Shown: positions 46,176 to 54,763, counted from the first letter of the stretch. The stretch: 64,000 nucleotides of DNA from Nannocystis sp. RBIL2 (GCF_026626745.1 NZ_JAPNJW010000001.1:2014001-2078000), one strand, 5' to 3'. Notes: generated by a model from the letters alone, not told the origin. Translations and numbers: made by a program.

Positions 46176-46667
46176 GTGAAGCGCATTCATGCGCCTGGCC
46201 GTGCCGACAACTCATGCTATTGTCGGCGGCCTTTGGACGAGCTCCCCGCACTGCGGCTGACCCTCGCCAGCCGTCGCTCGAGCGTGACCGCGGTGCAGCA
46301 CCACCTGGGCGAATTCATGCATCGCCTCGGCATCCACGCCGACGAGCAGTGGGCGATCGACCTCGCAGTGCGCGAGGCAGTGGCCAACGCGGTCGTCCAC
46401 GGCAACCGCGAGGACCCGGGCAAATCGGTCACGCTCACCGCAGAGGCCCGCGACGGCTGGCTCGTGGTGCAGGTGGAAGACCATGGCGCCGGCTTCGACG
46501 CGGCCGAACTGGCAGATCCGCGCGACCCTGAGCAGCGACTGCGGCCGCACGGGCGCGGGGTGTTCCTGATCCGCCACCTCGTGGACGAAGTCCGCTTCGT
46601 GCCGAGCCCGGGCGGTGGAACGACCGTCGTCATGCACGCCCGCACCGCGGGGCCCATTTCCGAGTAG
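46176..46667 (+). CDS. RsbW/SpoIIAB-like ATP-binding anti-sigma factor kinase
   Basis: 163 residues from the GTG at 46176, but the domain itself starts at about the TTG at 46233 (DELPALRLTLASRRSSVTAV), which is a likely alternative start. WAIDLAVREAVANAVVHGN is the N-box with conserved E and N; VQVEDHGAGFD is the G1 box; HGRGVFLIRHLVDEV is the G2 box. This is the GHKL kinase that phosphorylates an STAS antagonist and may bind a sigma factor. It lies 31 bases before the STAS gene, its expected partner. Its true target sigma factor is not in the window. Confidence 0.85.
   Translation: MKRIHAPGRADNSCYCRRPLDELPALRLTLASRRSSVTAVQHHLGEFMHRLGIHADEQWAIDLAVREAVANAVVHGNREDPGKSVTLTAEARDGWLVVQVEDHGAGFDAAELADPRDPEQRLRPHGRGVFLIRHLVDEVRFVPSPGGGTTVVMHARTAGPISE
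46203..46227 (+). promoter_or_regulatory. Inverted repeat in the start region of the anti-sigma gene
   Basis: GCCGACAA (46203-46210) and TTGTCGGC (46220-46227), a perfect 8-base arm pair with a 9-base loop, lie between the GTG at 46176 and the TTG at 46233. If translation begins at 46233 this is a leader hairpin or operator just upstream of the start. Confidence 0.45.
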
Positions 46668-46698
46668 CGAGAACCACGAACAGACAAGGAAGACAGCC

Positions 46699-47034
46699 AT
46701 GAGCATCAAGACACGAGAGATCGGCGACGTCACCGTCATTCAGCCCTCGGGCAGGCTCGTCATCGACAACAGCATCGAGCTGCGCGAGGCCGTGCGCGCT
46801 GCCCTCGAGTCGGGCGCGACCAAGATCGTGCTCAACCTCGGCGAGGTGACCACCATCGATTCCTCCGGCCTCGGTGAGCTGGTGAGCTCTTACACGACCG
46901 CCAGCAACCGCAACGCCAAGCTCAAGCTCAGCAACGTCCCCGCGAAGGTCAACGACATCCTGATGATCACCCGCCTCGCCACCGTGTTCGAGACCTTCGC
47001 CACCGAGGACGAGGCGGTCAAGTCGTTCGAATAG
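46699..47034 (+). CDS. STAS-domain anti-sigma factor antagonist (RsbV/SpoIIAA-like)
   Basis: 111 residues, the normal size of RsbV. DVTVIQPSGRLVIDNSIELR begins the STAS fold, and NLGEVTTIDSSGLGELVSSY carries the DSSG motif with the phosphorylatable Ser. In partner switching the unphosphorylated form binds RsbW and releases the sigma factor or other target. AAGGA lies upstream of the ATG. Together with the gene at 46176 it forms a minimal partner-switch; the RsbR-type genes at 1-3306 belong to the same signalling world. Confidence 0.9.
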   Translation: MSIKTREIGDVTVIQPSGRLVIDNSIELREAVRAALESGATKIVLNLGEVTTIDSSGLGELVSSYTTASNRNAKLKLSNVPAKVNDILMITRLATVFETFATEDEAVKSFE

Positions 47035-47099
47035 GCCGCTCCTGACGCGCATCGGCGACGTCCTGCGCCGCCGACGTGAACCCCCCCTGCGCGCCGGGC

Positions 47100-48815
47100 T
47101 CACCCGTCGACGTGGATCCCGAAGCCGCGCAGGAACAGCCGCGTGTACGCCCACAGCGACCCGCCCTCCTGCGGGCGGATGAACACGTGGATCAGCGCGA
47201 AGAACTGGAACGTCAAGTACGCGCAAAGTACATCGAGCACGATCCGGCGATCGCGGGTCCACGGCTTGCGCGTCCGCGGCCGCCGCAGCAGCACCACCTG
47301 GGTGATCGAGATCCCGAGCCCCAGCAGCAGGAAGTACGGCCACGTCGATAGTCCGGCTGCGAGTGTCGACCCGCGCAGGTCGAGGATCGTGCGCGGCGGG
47401 ATGTGCCCCCAGATCAAGTTGCCGACCACCGTCGCGACCATCGTGGCGACGAAGATCCGCAGGGTCCGCCGGCGCTTGAACCACGCGAAGAACACCGGAT
47501 AATAAAAGACGCGCACCAGGAACTCGCGGAAGTGGAACGCCCATCGGCTCCACAGCGCCGCCAGGTTGGTCGCCAGCCACGGCCGGTCGTACTGCGTCTC
47601 CATGCGATAACCGAGGACCCGCCAGGCGCCCACGCGGAAGTGCGTCACCCCGCCGTAGATGAGGAAGATCCGCGCCTGATCGACGATCGTCGACACCAGC
47701 ACCGTCGGCGTCGACAGCTCCGCCCCGGCCAGGTGGGCCTGCACCAGCTCGCTGGTGAATTTATAGACCTCGACCCCGCAGACCTCGCGCATGAACACCA
47801 CGAAGCGCGCGGTCGCGTACTCCGCGAACACCATGTACATCAGCGCCAGGCACCACAGCTTGACCCCCGACAGCACCAGAGCGCTCTTGTCCTCCGTCAG
47901 CCGGCGCTCCTGCAGGAACGCGTAGCCCTGGCCGAGATACGGCGCGTACGCCAGGTTGGGGATCGCCACCGGCGTCAGGAACACCGCCAGATAGTCGCCG
48001 AGCGGCAGGTCGCGCGGCACCTCGCCGTCCCTGTAATCGGCGTGGTAGACCATCAGCCGCGCCCACTGGAAGCAGAAGAACGCCAGGCCGACCGGCATGA
48101 CCCATACGTGGCCGGTGATCGCCTGGCGCACTGTCGCCGCGACGATCATGATCATGCAGGTCTGGATCAGGCACGCGCGGACGACCGCGACGATTCGCCC
48201 GCCGCGGATCACCGCCGGGCGGATCCACCGATACAGCCCGGCCGCCACTGCTGCGCCGCCCGCGATCGCCAGCGCCTGCCCCGGAAGCGCCGCGCTCCCG
48301 GCCGCCAGCCAGCCCACCAGCGCCCCGAACGCCCCTGCCCCCGCCACGCTGCCGCGCGCAGTCGGGTGGAACGCCAGCCAGACCGCCACATGCGCAGCTA
48401 TCAACAGCACCGTCGCCGGCAGGCCGTACAGCACCGCGAACAGCGGCACGAACCAGCCGACGATCGCCTGGTTCTTGTAGCGGAGCGGCGCGAAGTACAC
48501 ATTGAGAAAGCAGCCGAACAGCCCGGCGAACACGATCAGCCGCTCGTCGTCGTTGCTGAAGATCGCCGTGAGCGACACGTAAAGCTTCGAATCGACGTTG
48601 CCGTCGCCGTCGAGGATCCGCCCGCCCGACAGGCCCAGGGCGTGGAACACCTCGGCCGGCGTCGGCACCCCGAGCCACGCCGCCAGGTGCGTGTAGCACC
48701 AGCAGTACAGCAGCAGCACCGCCAGCACCGGCGCGATCACCCACGGGCGATGGCGGTCGTGCGCGCGCAGGGCCTCGGGCGCCGGCTTGCTGCCGCGGAG
48801 GCGCACCCCGGCCAT
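47100..48815 (-). CDS. MBOAT-like membrane acyltransferase
   Basis: 571 residues with about ten or more membrane helices (WVIAPVLAVLLLYCWCYTHL, LIVFAGLFGCFLNVYF, WFVPLFAVLYGLPATVLLIA and others). The C-terminal part carries RWAFHFREFLVRVFYYPVFF, the amphipathic R-W/H-F-x3-Y-P region of MBOAT proteins, and VVGNLIWGHIP, where H471 is a good match for the invariant MBOAT histidine (usual pattern GLWHG). In DltB such proteins move D-alanine from a carrier protein to an outer acceptor. The last gene of the operon, six bases after the carrier protein gene, so a similar carrier-to-acceptor transfer is likely. Confidence 0.72.
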   Translation of the reverse strand: MAGVRLRGSKPAPEALRAHDRHRPWVIAPVLAVLLLYCWCYTHLAAWLGVPTPAEVFHALGLSGGRILDGDGNVDSKLYVSLTAIFSNDDERLIVFAGLFGCFLNVYFAPLRYKNQAIVGWFVPLFAVLYGLPATVLLIAAHVAVWLAFHPTARGSVAGAGAFGALVGWLAAGSAALPGQALAIAGGAAVAAGLYRWIRPAVIRGGRIVAVVRACLIQTCMIMIVAATVRQAITGHVWVMPVGLAFFCFQWARLMVYHADYRDGEVPRDLPLGDYLAVFLTPVAIPNLAYAPYLGQGYAFLQERRLTEDKSALVLSGVKLWCLALMYMVFAEYATARFVVFMREVCGVEVYKFTSELVQAHLAGAELSTPTVLVSTIVDQARIFLIYGGVTHFRVGAWRVLGYRMETQYDRPWLATNLAALWSRWAFHFREFLVRVFYYPVFFAWFKRRRTLRIFVATMVATVVGNLIWGHIPPRTILDLRGSTLAAGLSTWPYFLLLGLGISITQVVLLRRPRTRKPWTRDRRIVLDVLCAYLTFQFFALIHVFIRPQEGGSLWAYTRLFLRGFGIHVDG

Positions 48816-48821
48816 GCGCGC

Positions 48822-49070
48822 TTACCCCAGCTTGCGGCGCACGTAGGCCGCCAGCGCCCGCACACTGTGAAAATTGTCGACCTGGACGTCCGCGCGGGCC
48901 ACGTCGATCCCGAACGTGTCCTCCAGGAATTGCACCGTCTGCACGATCCCCAGCGAATCGACGAACCACTCGTTGAGAAGGTCCGTGTCATACTCGAGAG
49001 TGCGCCCGAGGTGCGGATAGCTCGCCGTGAAATAGGCGTGGATCGTCCTGGCGATCTCGGCCTCGGTCAC
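48822..49070 (-). CDS. Acyl carrier protein
   Basis: 82 residues. NEWFVDSLGIVQTVQFLEDTFG contains the DSLG site, whose Ser would carry phosphopantetheine, followed by the recognition helix with acidic residues. The N-terminal TEAEIARTIHAYF is the usual first helix. The GTG start overlaps the adenylation gene stop (GTGA). By analogy with DltC it should receive an acyl group from the upstream adenylation domain and present it to the MBOAT protein. Confidence 0.88.
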   Translation of the reverse strand: MTEAEIARTIHAYFTASYPHLGRTLEYDTDLLNEWFVDSLGIVQTVQFLEDTFGIDVARADVQVDNFHSVRALAAYVRRKLG

Positions 49071-51472
49071 GACGCCCCTGCCTGTCCCGGCCCGTGGCGG
49101 CGGACCGTCTCGCGCCGGTCCGGCTTGCCCGACGGCGTCAGCGGGATCGCCGGCACGATCACCACCTGGCGCGGCACCATGTGCGCCGGCAGGCGCGCGC
49201 GCGCGTGGGCGGTGAAGTCGCGCGCCGACCACGTCTCCGGGTTGTGCGGCACCACGAAGATCCACGGCACGTCGGTGAGCAGCCGCTGCGGGTCGGGCAC
49301 CCCGGCGACCAGCGCGTCCTTGACCCCGGGCACCGCCCCGAGCAGCAATTCGACCTCCGCCGGGAAGTACGACATCCCGCCGCAATTGATCATATCGTCG
49401 CGGCGGCCGCGGTAGGCGACAAAGCCGTCCTCGTCGCGCACCCCGAAGTCGCCGGTGAGCAGCCAGCCGTCGCGGAAGCGCGACGCGTTGAGGTCGGGCA
49501 GGTTCCAGTAATGATCGGTGCGCTGGGGCGCGCGCAGCAAGATCTCGCCCTCCTGCCCCGGCGGCAGCGCGCGGCCGTCCTCGCCGCATATCGCCACCTC
49601 CACGCCCGCCGTCGGCAGCCCGACCGTGTGCAGCTTGTGCGGATATTTGCGGGCGTCGAGGATCAGCGCCCGCGAGCACTCGGTCAGCCCGTATTGCAGG
49701 TAGATGTCGATCTTCGGGAACAGCGCCCCGAGCTGCGCCAGCTCGGCCGCGGTCACCGGCGCGCTGGCGATCTCGATCGACCGCAGCGTCTCGGCCTTGC
49801 CGGCGAACTTGCCCGGATCGGCGCGCAGCAGCGTGCGCAGCACCGGCGGCGTGGTGAAGAAGCCGGTGATCCCGAACTTCTCGACGTCCTCGACCAGCGC
49901 CGCCACCGAGAACATGCCCTCGAAGATCACCACGGTGCCGCCGCGCAGCAGCGTCGACGTCACCCGCTGCCAGCCGCCGCTGTGCGTCATCGGGCTCAGG
50001 ATCAGGTCGCGGTGCTCCGGCCCCATCCCGATCACCTGCGACAGGGAGCGCGCGATCGCCAGGAAGTGGCGATGGCCCAGCACCACCCCCTTCGGCCGCC
50101 CGGTCGAGCCGGCCGAGTACAGCACGCACGCGTCGGCGTTCTCGGCCACCGCCGGCAGCGGGCCCTCGGCGGCCATCCGCGGCAGCGGCGGCTCGAACAC
50201 CGCGTGCTTGCTGGCGGGGTCGATGCGGACCGCGTGGCGGGCGACCTCGCCCGGGCCCGGGTCGTCGTCGTGGACGAAGCACAGCCGCGGCGCGGTGTCC
50301 TTGACGATCCACTGCGAGCGCTCGCTGCCGGCGCCCGGATCGATCGGCACCACGATCGCACCCATGGCGGTGATGCCGAGGAACAGCGCCACGTACTCGA
50401 TCGAGTTGCGCAAGCGCAGCGCCACCCGGTCACCCGGGCCGACCCCGGCCGCCAAGAGTCCGCGGGCGATGCCCCGCACCGCGTCGAGCAATTCGCCGTA
50501 GCTCAATTGCAGCGACCCCGTGCGCAGCGCCGGCCGCTCCGGCCGCGCCTCGGGGTTCGCCACGAGCAATTGCTGCAGCAGGTTCTCGCGGCCCGGCGGA
50601 GAAGGATCGATGTAGCGGGCGTTGAGCCGGTTTATCTCCTCGTAATCGACCAGCGCGAAGATGTCGGACAGCGGGCTGACCTCGGCCTCGACCGCGGTCA
50701 GCGAGCGCGTCGTCGCCAGCGCGCGGAAGGTCCGCTCCATCGCCCCCACCGCCGCGCGCAGGCCCTGGTTGGCGAACACGATCAGGCGATAGCCGGCCGC
50801 GAACAGCTCGTCCTCGGTCACGCCCGGGTAGGTCGACGGCACCGCCGCCAGCGGCACCGGCGAGTCCCAGCGGCGCCCGAACTCGAGGATCGGCGCCGGC
50901 GTGGTCGCCTTCGAGTGGACCAGCACCACGTCGGCGCCGGCCTCGGCGTAGGCGCGCGCGCGCCGGTACGCCTCGGCCTGGCCGAGCCCGGCCACCAGCG
51001 CCTCGGTGCGGGCGATGATGACAAAATCGCGGTCGCGCCGGCTGTCGCGCGCCGCCTCGATCTTGCGCGCGAACACCTCGCAATCGACCAGCTTGCGGTC
51101 GAGCCCGGCGTACAGGCTGTTGCGCTTGGGATGCTGATTGTCCTCGAGGCAGACCGCCGCGACCCCGGCCGCCTCGTACTCGCGGACCGCCCGCACCACG
51201 TTGATCGCGTCGCCGAAGCCGTCGTCGATGTCGGCGACCACCGGCACCCGCGCGGCCGCGACGATCGCCGCGGTCGCGGTGAGGTGCTCGTGCATCGTGA
51301 TGAGGCCGACGTCGGGCAGACACTTGCTGGCGCTGATGGCGAACCCGCTGGCCCACAGCCCGAAAAACCCGGCCCGCTCGGCGATCCGCGCCGACAGCCC
51401 GTCCGACACCCCGGCGATCACCAGCGGCCGCGGCCCCGCGAGCAGCCGGCGCAGCTCGGCCCGCGCGCTCAC
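49067..51472 (-). CDS. PEP mutase/isocitrate lyase family domain fused to ANL adenylation domain
   Basis: 801 residues from a GTG that overlaps the previous stop. Residues about 1-255: PEP mutase-type TIM barrel with VADIDDGFGD (metal Asp residues at 81-84) and EDNQHPKRNS at 110-119. The PEP mutase marker is EDK-x5-NS; the pattern is kept except K to N. Residues about 300-795: acyl-AMP ligase with YSAGSTGRPKGV (P-loop), QYGLTECS, LLTGDFGVRDEDGF and the A10 lysine in PLTPSGKPDRRE. There is no carrier domain inside; a separate ACP follows. A fusion of these two families is unusual. The acid made or bound by the first domain may be activated by the second. Confidence 0.85.
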   Translation of the reverse strand: MSARAELRRLLAGPRPLVIAGVSDGLSARIAERAGFFGLWASGFAISASKCLPDVGLITMHEHLTATAAIVAAARVPVVADIDDGFGDAINVVRAVREYEAAGVAAVCLEDNQHPKRNSLYAGLDRKLVDCEVFARKIEAARDSRRDRDFVIIARTEALVAGLGQAEAYRRARAYAEAGADVVLVHSKATTPAPILEFGRRWDSPVPLAAVPSTYPGVTEDELFAAGYRLIVFANQGLRAAVGAMERTFRALATTRSLTAVEAEVSPLSDIFALVDYEEINRLNARYIDPSPPGRENLLQQLLVANPEARPERPALRTGSLQLSYGELLDAVRGIARGLLAAGVGPGDRVALRLRNSIEYVALFLGITAMGAIVVPIDPGAGSERSQWIVKDTAPRLCFVHDDDPGPGEVARHAVRIDPASKHAVFEPPLPRMAAEGPLPAVAENADACVLYSAGSTGRPKGVVLGHRHFLAIARSLSQVIGMGPEHRDLILSPMTHSGGWQRVTSTLLRGGTVVIFEGMFSVAALVEDVEKFGITGFFTTPPVLRTLLRADPGKFAGKAETLRSIEIASAPVTAAELAQLGALFPKIDIYLQYGLTECSRALILDARKYPHKLHTVGLPTAGVEVAICGEDGRALPPGQEGEILLRAPQRTDHYWNLPDLNASRFRDGWLLTGDFGVRDEDGFVAYRGRRDDMINCGGMSYFPAEVELLLGAVPGVKDALVAGVPDPQRLLTDVPWIFVVPHNPETWSARDFTAHARARLPAHMVPRQVVIVPAIPLTPSGKPDRRETVRRHGPGQAGAS

Positions 51473-52446
51473 GCGTCCACCTCCGCCAGCAGCGGCCGCA
51501 GCGCCTCGTATGTCTCTCGGGACATATGTACAATCTCTCCCGCCGCCGCCGCGCGCCGCTCCGAGTCCCAGCCGGGGATCCGCGCCCCCGTCGCGGCGAA
51601 CGCCGCCAGCCTGTCCGAAAGCACAGGTCCCGCCGCCTCCACCAGCTCGGGCCCGAGGAACACCGCGAACACCCCGTGCTCGTCGTGTCGCGGCGAGCCC
51701 GGCACCCCGCCGCCCAGGCTGGTCAGCAGCTCGACCGCGAGGCCGAGCGCGAACGTCTTGTGCGAGCCGCCGACGCTCAGCAGCGCCGCGACCTCCTCCG
51801 GCACCCGCGTGCGCGCGCCCTCGCGGTCGACCGCCGCGTCGGCTGGCAGCGGCGCGCCGGCGTGCCGGGCCAGCAGCAGGTCGCCGTGGGTGATCGCGCT
51901 GGTCGAGGCGTCGCACACGAACGCGTGCGGCCGCGTCGGCAGGCCGACGCAGATCGGGTTGGTGCCGACCAGCGGCACTCGCCCGCCCGGCGCGACCACC
52001 CGGGCTGGCGACCCACTCATGACAATCACCCCGCACCCGCGCGCGCACGCCAGCCGGGCCCAATCGCCGAGCGCGCCGCTCGGGTACACGCCGACGCCAG
52101 TGGCCACGCACATCCCCCATTGCTCGGCCTCGGCGCAGCCCGCCTCGACCAGCCGCTGCACCACCGGGTAGCCGAGGTGCCCGCGCCCGTCGACGTGCAG
52201 CCGCCCCGCCCGCACCCGCGTCGGCGCCGGCGCCGGCCGCCCGTCGTACGGCCCGAACTCGCCCGACTGCGTGACGTACAGCGCGCGCACGAGCCCGTGG
52301 CACGGCTTGCCGGCCTGCTCGGTGCGCAGCCAGTGCTCGACGGTGATCGCCGCGTCGCCGGCGTCGAGGCCGAGGCGCTGCACCAGCCGCCGCGCAATCC
52401 CGCGCCGCAGCTCGTCCGCCAGGACCGCGACCGTCTGCGCGCTCAC
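51469..52446 (-). CDS. Ldh2-type malate/lactate/sulfolactate dehydrogenase-like reductase
   Basis: 325 residues. It follows the LDH2/MDH2 family: CHGLVRALYV holds the catalytic His, VGTNPICVGLPT is the NAD-pocket strand, and DASTSAITHGDLLLARH the dimer/active-site loop. Members reduce 2-oxoacids (malate, sulfopyruvate, ureidoglycolate) with NAD(P)H. As the first gene of the operon, directly before the PEP mutase fusion, it might reduce phosphonopyruvate or a similar 2-oxoacid to a hydroxy acid. The GTG at 52446 is chosen since upstream frame has no family sequence and a palindromic operator lies at 52491. Confidence 0.82.
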   Translation of the reverse strand: MSAQTVAVLADELRRGIARRLVQRLGLDAGDAAITVEHWLRTEQAGKPCHGLVRALYVTQSGEFGPYDGRPAPAPTRVRAGRLHVDGRGHLGYPVVQRLVEAGCAEAEQWGMCVATGVGVYPSGALGDWARLACARGCGVIVMSGSPARVVAPGGRVPLVGTNPICVGLPTRPHAFVCDASTSAITHGDLLLARHAGAPLPADAAVDREGARTRVPEEVAALLSVGGSHKTFALGLAVELLTSLGGGVPGSPRHDEHGVFAVFLGPELVEAAGPVLSDRLAAFAATGARIPGWDSERRAAAAGEIVHMSRETYEALRPLLAEVDA

Positions 52447-52490
52447 GCGCCCACCCCGCCCCGGAGGAGCCGCTGCGCGCGTTCTGGGGA

Positions 52491-52509
52491 GAAATTGAAG
52501 TTCAATTTC
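52491..52509. promoter_or_regulatory. Perfect 19-base palindrome upstream of the PEP mutase operon
   Basis: GAAATTGAAGTTCAATTTC: nine-base arms around one central G, 45 bases before the GTG of the first gene. In a region otherwise above 70 percent GC the AT-rich dyad is striking and is a good operator candidate for a dimeric repressor or activator. Confidence 0.65.
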
Positions 52510-52679
52510 CTTGGGGGGGTTTATCCGGCCGCGAGCCCGATTGTCAACCAGCGCGGCGGAGACGTCGGCGCCGCGACGCGCGGCCGGGAGGGTTTCCACC
52601 CACCGCGAGCATGCGGGTCGAGCGGGGTCCCGGCCGAGTGCGACCGCTCCGCCGGCGCTCGCCGACGCCGCGCCACGAC

Positions 52680-52862
52680 ATGTCCTCGAGGACAGGTATT
52701 CCGCGCCCCTGGGATGCCCGGCGCGCCGAAGCGAGCCGCGCCGCCAGTCCGCCGAGGTCGACGTGCGATCTGGGGATACGGGCGCACGTCGAGCCGGCGT
52801 GGCGAACGCCGCCGGGTCCGATCAGCCCTGGAACATGACTTGAAACATGTCTCTTCAGTCAT
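52680..52862 (-). repeat. Palindrome copy (52680-52695) and a degenerate one (52847-52862)
   Basis: ATGTCC-N4-GGACAG at 52680 and ATGTCT-N4-AGTCAT at 52847, in the 462-base gap between two minus-strand genes. The second is 47 bases beyond the stop of the Cys-rich lipoprotein (52909) and could terminate it. The remaining gap contains no gene. Confidence 0.5.
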
Positions 52863-52908
52863 GCCCCTTCGGACGGATCCCGACCCGCGCCGACCCGGCT
52901 CTGCGCGC

Positions 52909-53835
52909 TCACTCCGGAGCGCACAGGCCGACGAGATTGCCCAGCGGCGAATTCTCGACGTACTCCACGCAGACGTGTCCATCGGGACAGACATTGCCGT
53001 CTTGCAGGTTGCACAGCAGTGCGCAGCACAACGTGCTGTCGCAGTCCGGCACGTACTCGGCCAGCGCGCAGGTGTTCCCGAGGCCGCAGTTGTCGCCCAG
53101 GTCCGGGCACGGGGCGCCGGGAGGCAGCGGCTCGCCCGGGATGCACGTTACGAATGTCTCCGAATCCCCGAGGTGCAGCAGCTGACACGCCTCGTTCGCC
53201 TGGCAGCCCACGTTGGTCAACGGATTGCACGCGACCGCGTCGCAATCTTGGCACCCGCCCGCAGGGTTGTCGCACACCTCGTCGGCGTCGACGATGCCGT
53301 CGCCGCACTTTGGCGGATCGCAGGTGCCGGACGTGCAGCGCTCCCCGGGCGGGCAATCGCCCGTCTCGAGGCATTCGAAACACTTCGGCTCGTCCGGGAA
53401 CAGCGCGTGCTGCTGTGCGAGCCCCGTCGCGCACGCGTCGATGCACTGCTGAATCGTCTCCGGCGAGCCCTGCCAGCAGGTGCCCATCGGCCCAAAGCCC
53501 GCCTGCGCGTCCGGCAGCATCGCCGGCGCCGTCGCGGCCAGACATTCGAGGTACTGGTCGCAGGTCGCCTGCGAGGGCTCCATCCCGCCGGTCGTGCTCG
53601 TCGGCTCGCTGCCGGTGTCGGTCCCGGCGTCGGTCGCCGTCGCCGTCGACGTCGGCTCGTCGTCCGTCGACGCGGCCCCGGAGCTCGGCCCGGGCCCCGG
53701 AGCGGTCGTGTTCGTGGTGGGCCCCGCGGACGCGAGCGGATCGGTGTCGGAGCCGCAGGCCGCCGCGACGACCGTCGCAAACATCAGAGCGTGCAAACCC
53801 CAGGGGCGAACGAGCCAGGCGTGAACCACAGCCAC
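52909..53835 (-). CDS. Cys-rich lipoprotein with Thr/Pro linker
   Basis: 308 residues, GTG start (a second GTG two codons on is possible). The hydrophobic signal ends in FATVVAAAC, a lipobox, followed by a Thr/Gly/Pro-rich linker to about residue 85. The mature part contains about 30 Cys, in spans such as GDCPPGERCTSGTCDPPKCG and GDGIVDADEVCDN, the latter matching the myxobacterial DUF4215/Cys-rich repeat that often caps surface lipoproteins. Function unknown; probably structural or binding. Confidence 0.75.
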   Translation of the reverse strand: MAVVHAWLVRPWGLHALMFATVVAAACGSDTDPLASAGPTTNTTAPGPGPSSGAASTDDEPTSTATATDAGTDTGSEPTSTTGGMEPSQATCDQYLECLAATAPAMLPDAQAGFGPMGTCWQGSPETIQQCIDACATGLAQQHALFPDEPKCFECLETGDCPPGERCTSGTCDPPKCGDGIVDADEVCDNPAGGCQDCDAVACNPLTNVGCQANEACQLLHLGDSETFVTCIPGEPLPPGAPCPDLGDNCGLGNTCALAEYVPDCDSTLCCALLCNLQDGNVCPDGHVCVEYVENSPLGNLVGLCAPE

Positions 53836-54156
53836 CCTTACCAGCGCGGCCCGTCGTTGACAAGCCGTCGGCGCGTCCGCGCGACACGATGCGCACCGGC
53901 CTGCGGCGAGGCACGCGAGCCGTCGAAGGCGACCCGCCTTTCACCCTCGCTCGCCACGCGCCTCGCGGCCGAACACGCCGGGCTCCCCGGTCGCTGGCGA
54001 CTGTCGCCCGCTCGAGCGAGTACGAATGGCAACACGTGCCCCAGCGCCTCCTCCGCGACCCGGCGCAGACGGGCACGCCGACGCCCTCTGGCCGATCCCG
54101 AGCGGCAAAAGCCGCGTCGCGGCCCGCCGCTCGGCGTCTATTGCCACACTGCCCGC
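53836..54156. other. Intergenic region between divergent genes
   Basis: 321 bases between the lipoprotein gene (minus) and the acetyltransferase gene (plus). The translated frames are Arg/Ala-rich noise. No palindrome or clear -35/-10 pair was found. Confidence 0.4.
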
Positions 54157-54717
54157 ATGCTCAGCGAACGCGAGAAGATGCTGGCCGGCGAGCTCTACCT
54201 GGCCGCCGACCCGGAGCTGGTGGGCCTGCGCCGGGCGGCGCGACGCCTGACGCGCCGCTTCAACGAGACCACCGAGGACGAGATGGAGACGCGCCTCGAG
54301 ATCTTGCAGACGCTGCTCGGCCGCTGCGGCTCGCGCCTCGAGATCGAGCCGCCCTTCCGCTGCGACTACGGCACCAACATCGAGATCGGCGACGGTTTTT
54401 ACATGAACTTCGACGGCGTGATCCTCGACTGCGCGCCGGTCACCATCGGAGAAAACGTGCTGTGCGGCCCCGGTGTCCACATTTACGCCGCGACCCACCC
54501 GCTCGACCCGCAGATCCGGATCACCGGCCTCGAGGCGGCCAAGCCGGTGCGGATCGGCGACCGCGTGTGGCTCGGCGGCGGCGTGATCGTCTGCCCCGGC
54601 GTCACCATCGGCGACGACACCACGATCGCCGCCGGCAGCGTCATCACCCGCGACGTCCCGGCCGGCGTGCTCGCCGGCGGCAACCCGTTTCGCGTCATTC
54701 GCCCGCTCGCAGTCTGA
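54157..54717 (+). CDS. Sugar O-acetyltransferase, left-handed beta-helix (Maa/NodL type)
   Basis: 186 residues. MLAGELYLAADPEL at the start is the typical maltose-acetyltransferase N-terminal helix pair, followed by hexapeptide repeats of a left-handed beta helix (IEIGDGFYMNFDGVILDCAP, VTIGENVLCGPGVHI, VTIGDDTTIAAGSVIT) and the catalytic His in IYAATHPLDP. It transfers acetyl from acetyl-CoA to sugars or related small molecules. Gene neighbours do not show the substrate. Confidence 0.9.
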   Translation: MLSEREKMLAGELYLAADPELVGLRRAARRLTRRFNETTEDEMETRLEILQTLLGRCGSRLEIEPPFRCDYGTNIEIGDGFYMNFDGVILDCAPVTIGENVLCGPGVHIYAATHPLDPQIRITGLEAAKPVRIGDRVWLGGGVIVCPGVTIGDDTTIAAGSVITRDVPAGVLAGGNPFRVIRPLAV

Positions 54718-54718
54718 C

Positions 54719-54755
54719 GCGACCCGGATCGCAGGCTCATGGGCCGACCGGTCGC
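54719..54755. terminator. Stem-loop between convergent genes
   Basis: GCGACCCGG (54719-54727) pairs with CCGGTCGC (54748-54755) with one bulged C. It lies in the 46-base gap between the acetyltransferase (plus) and the oxidase (minus), so it may end both transcripts. Confidence 0.4.
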
Positions 54756-54763
54756 GGCTCTCG

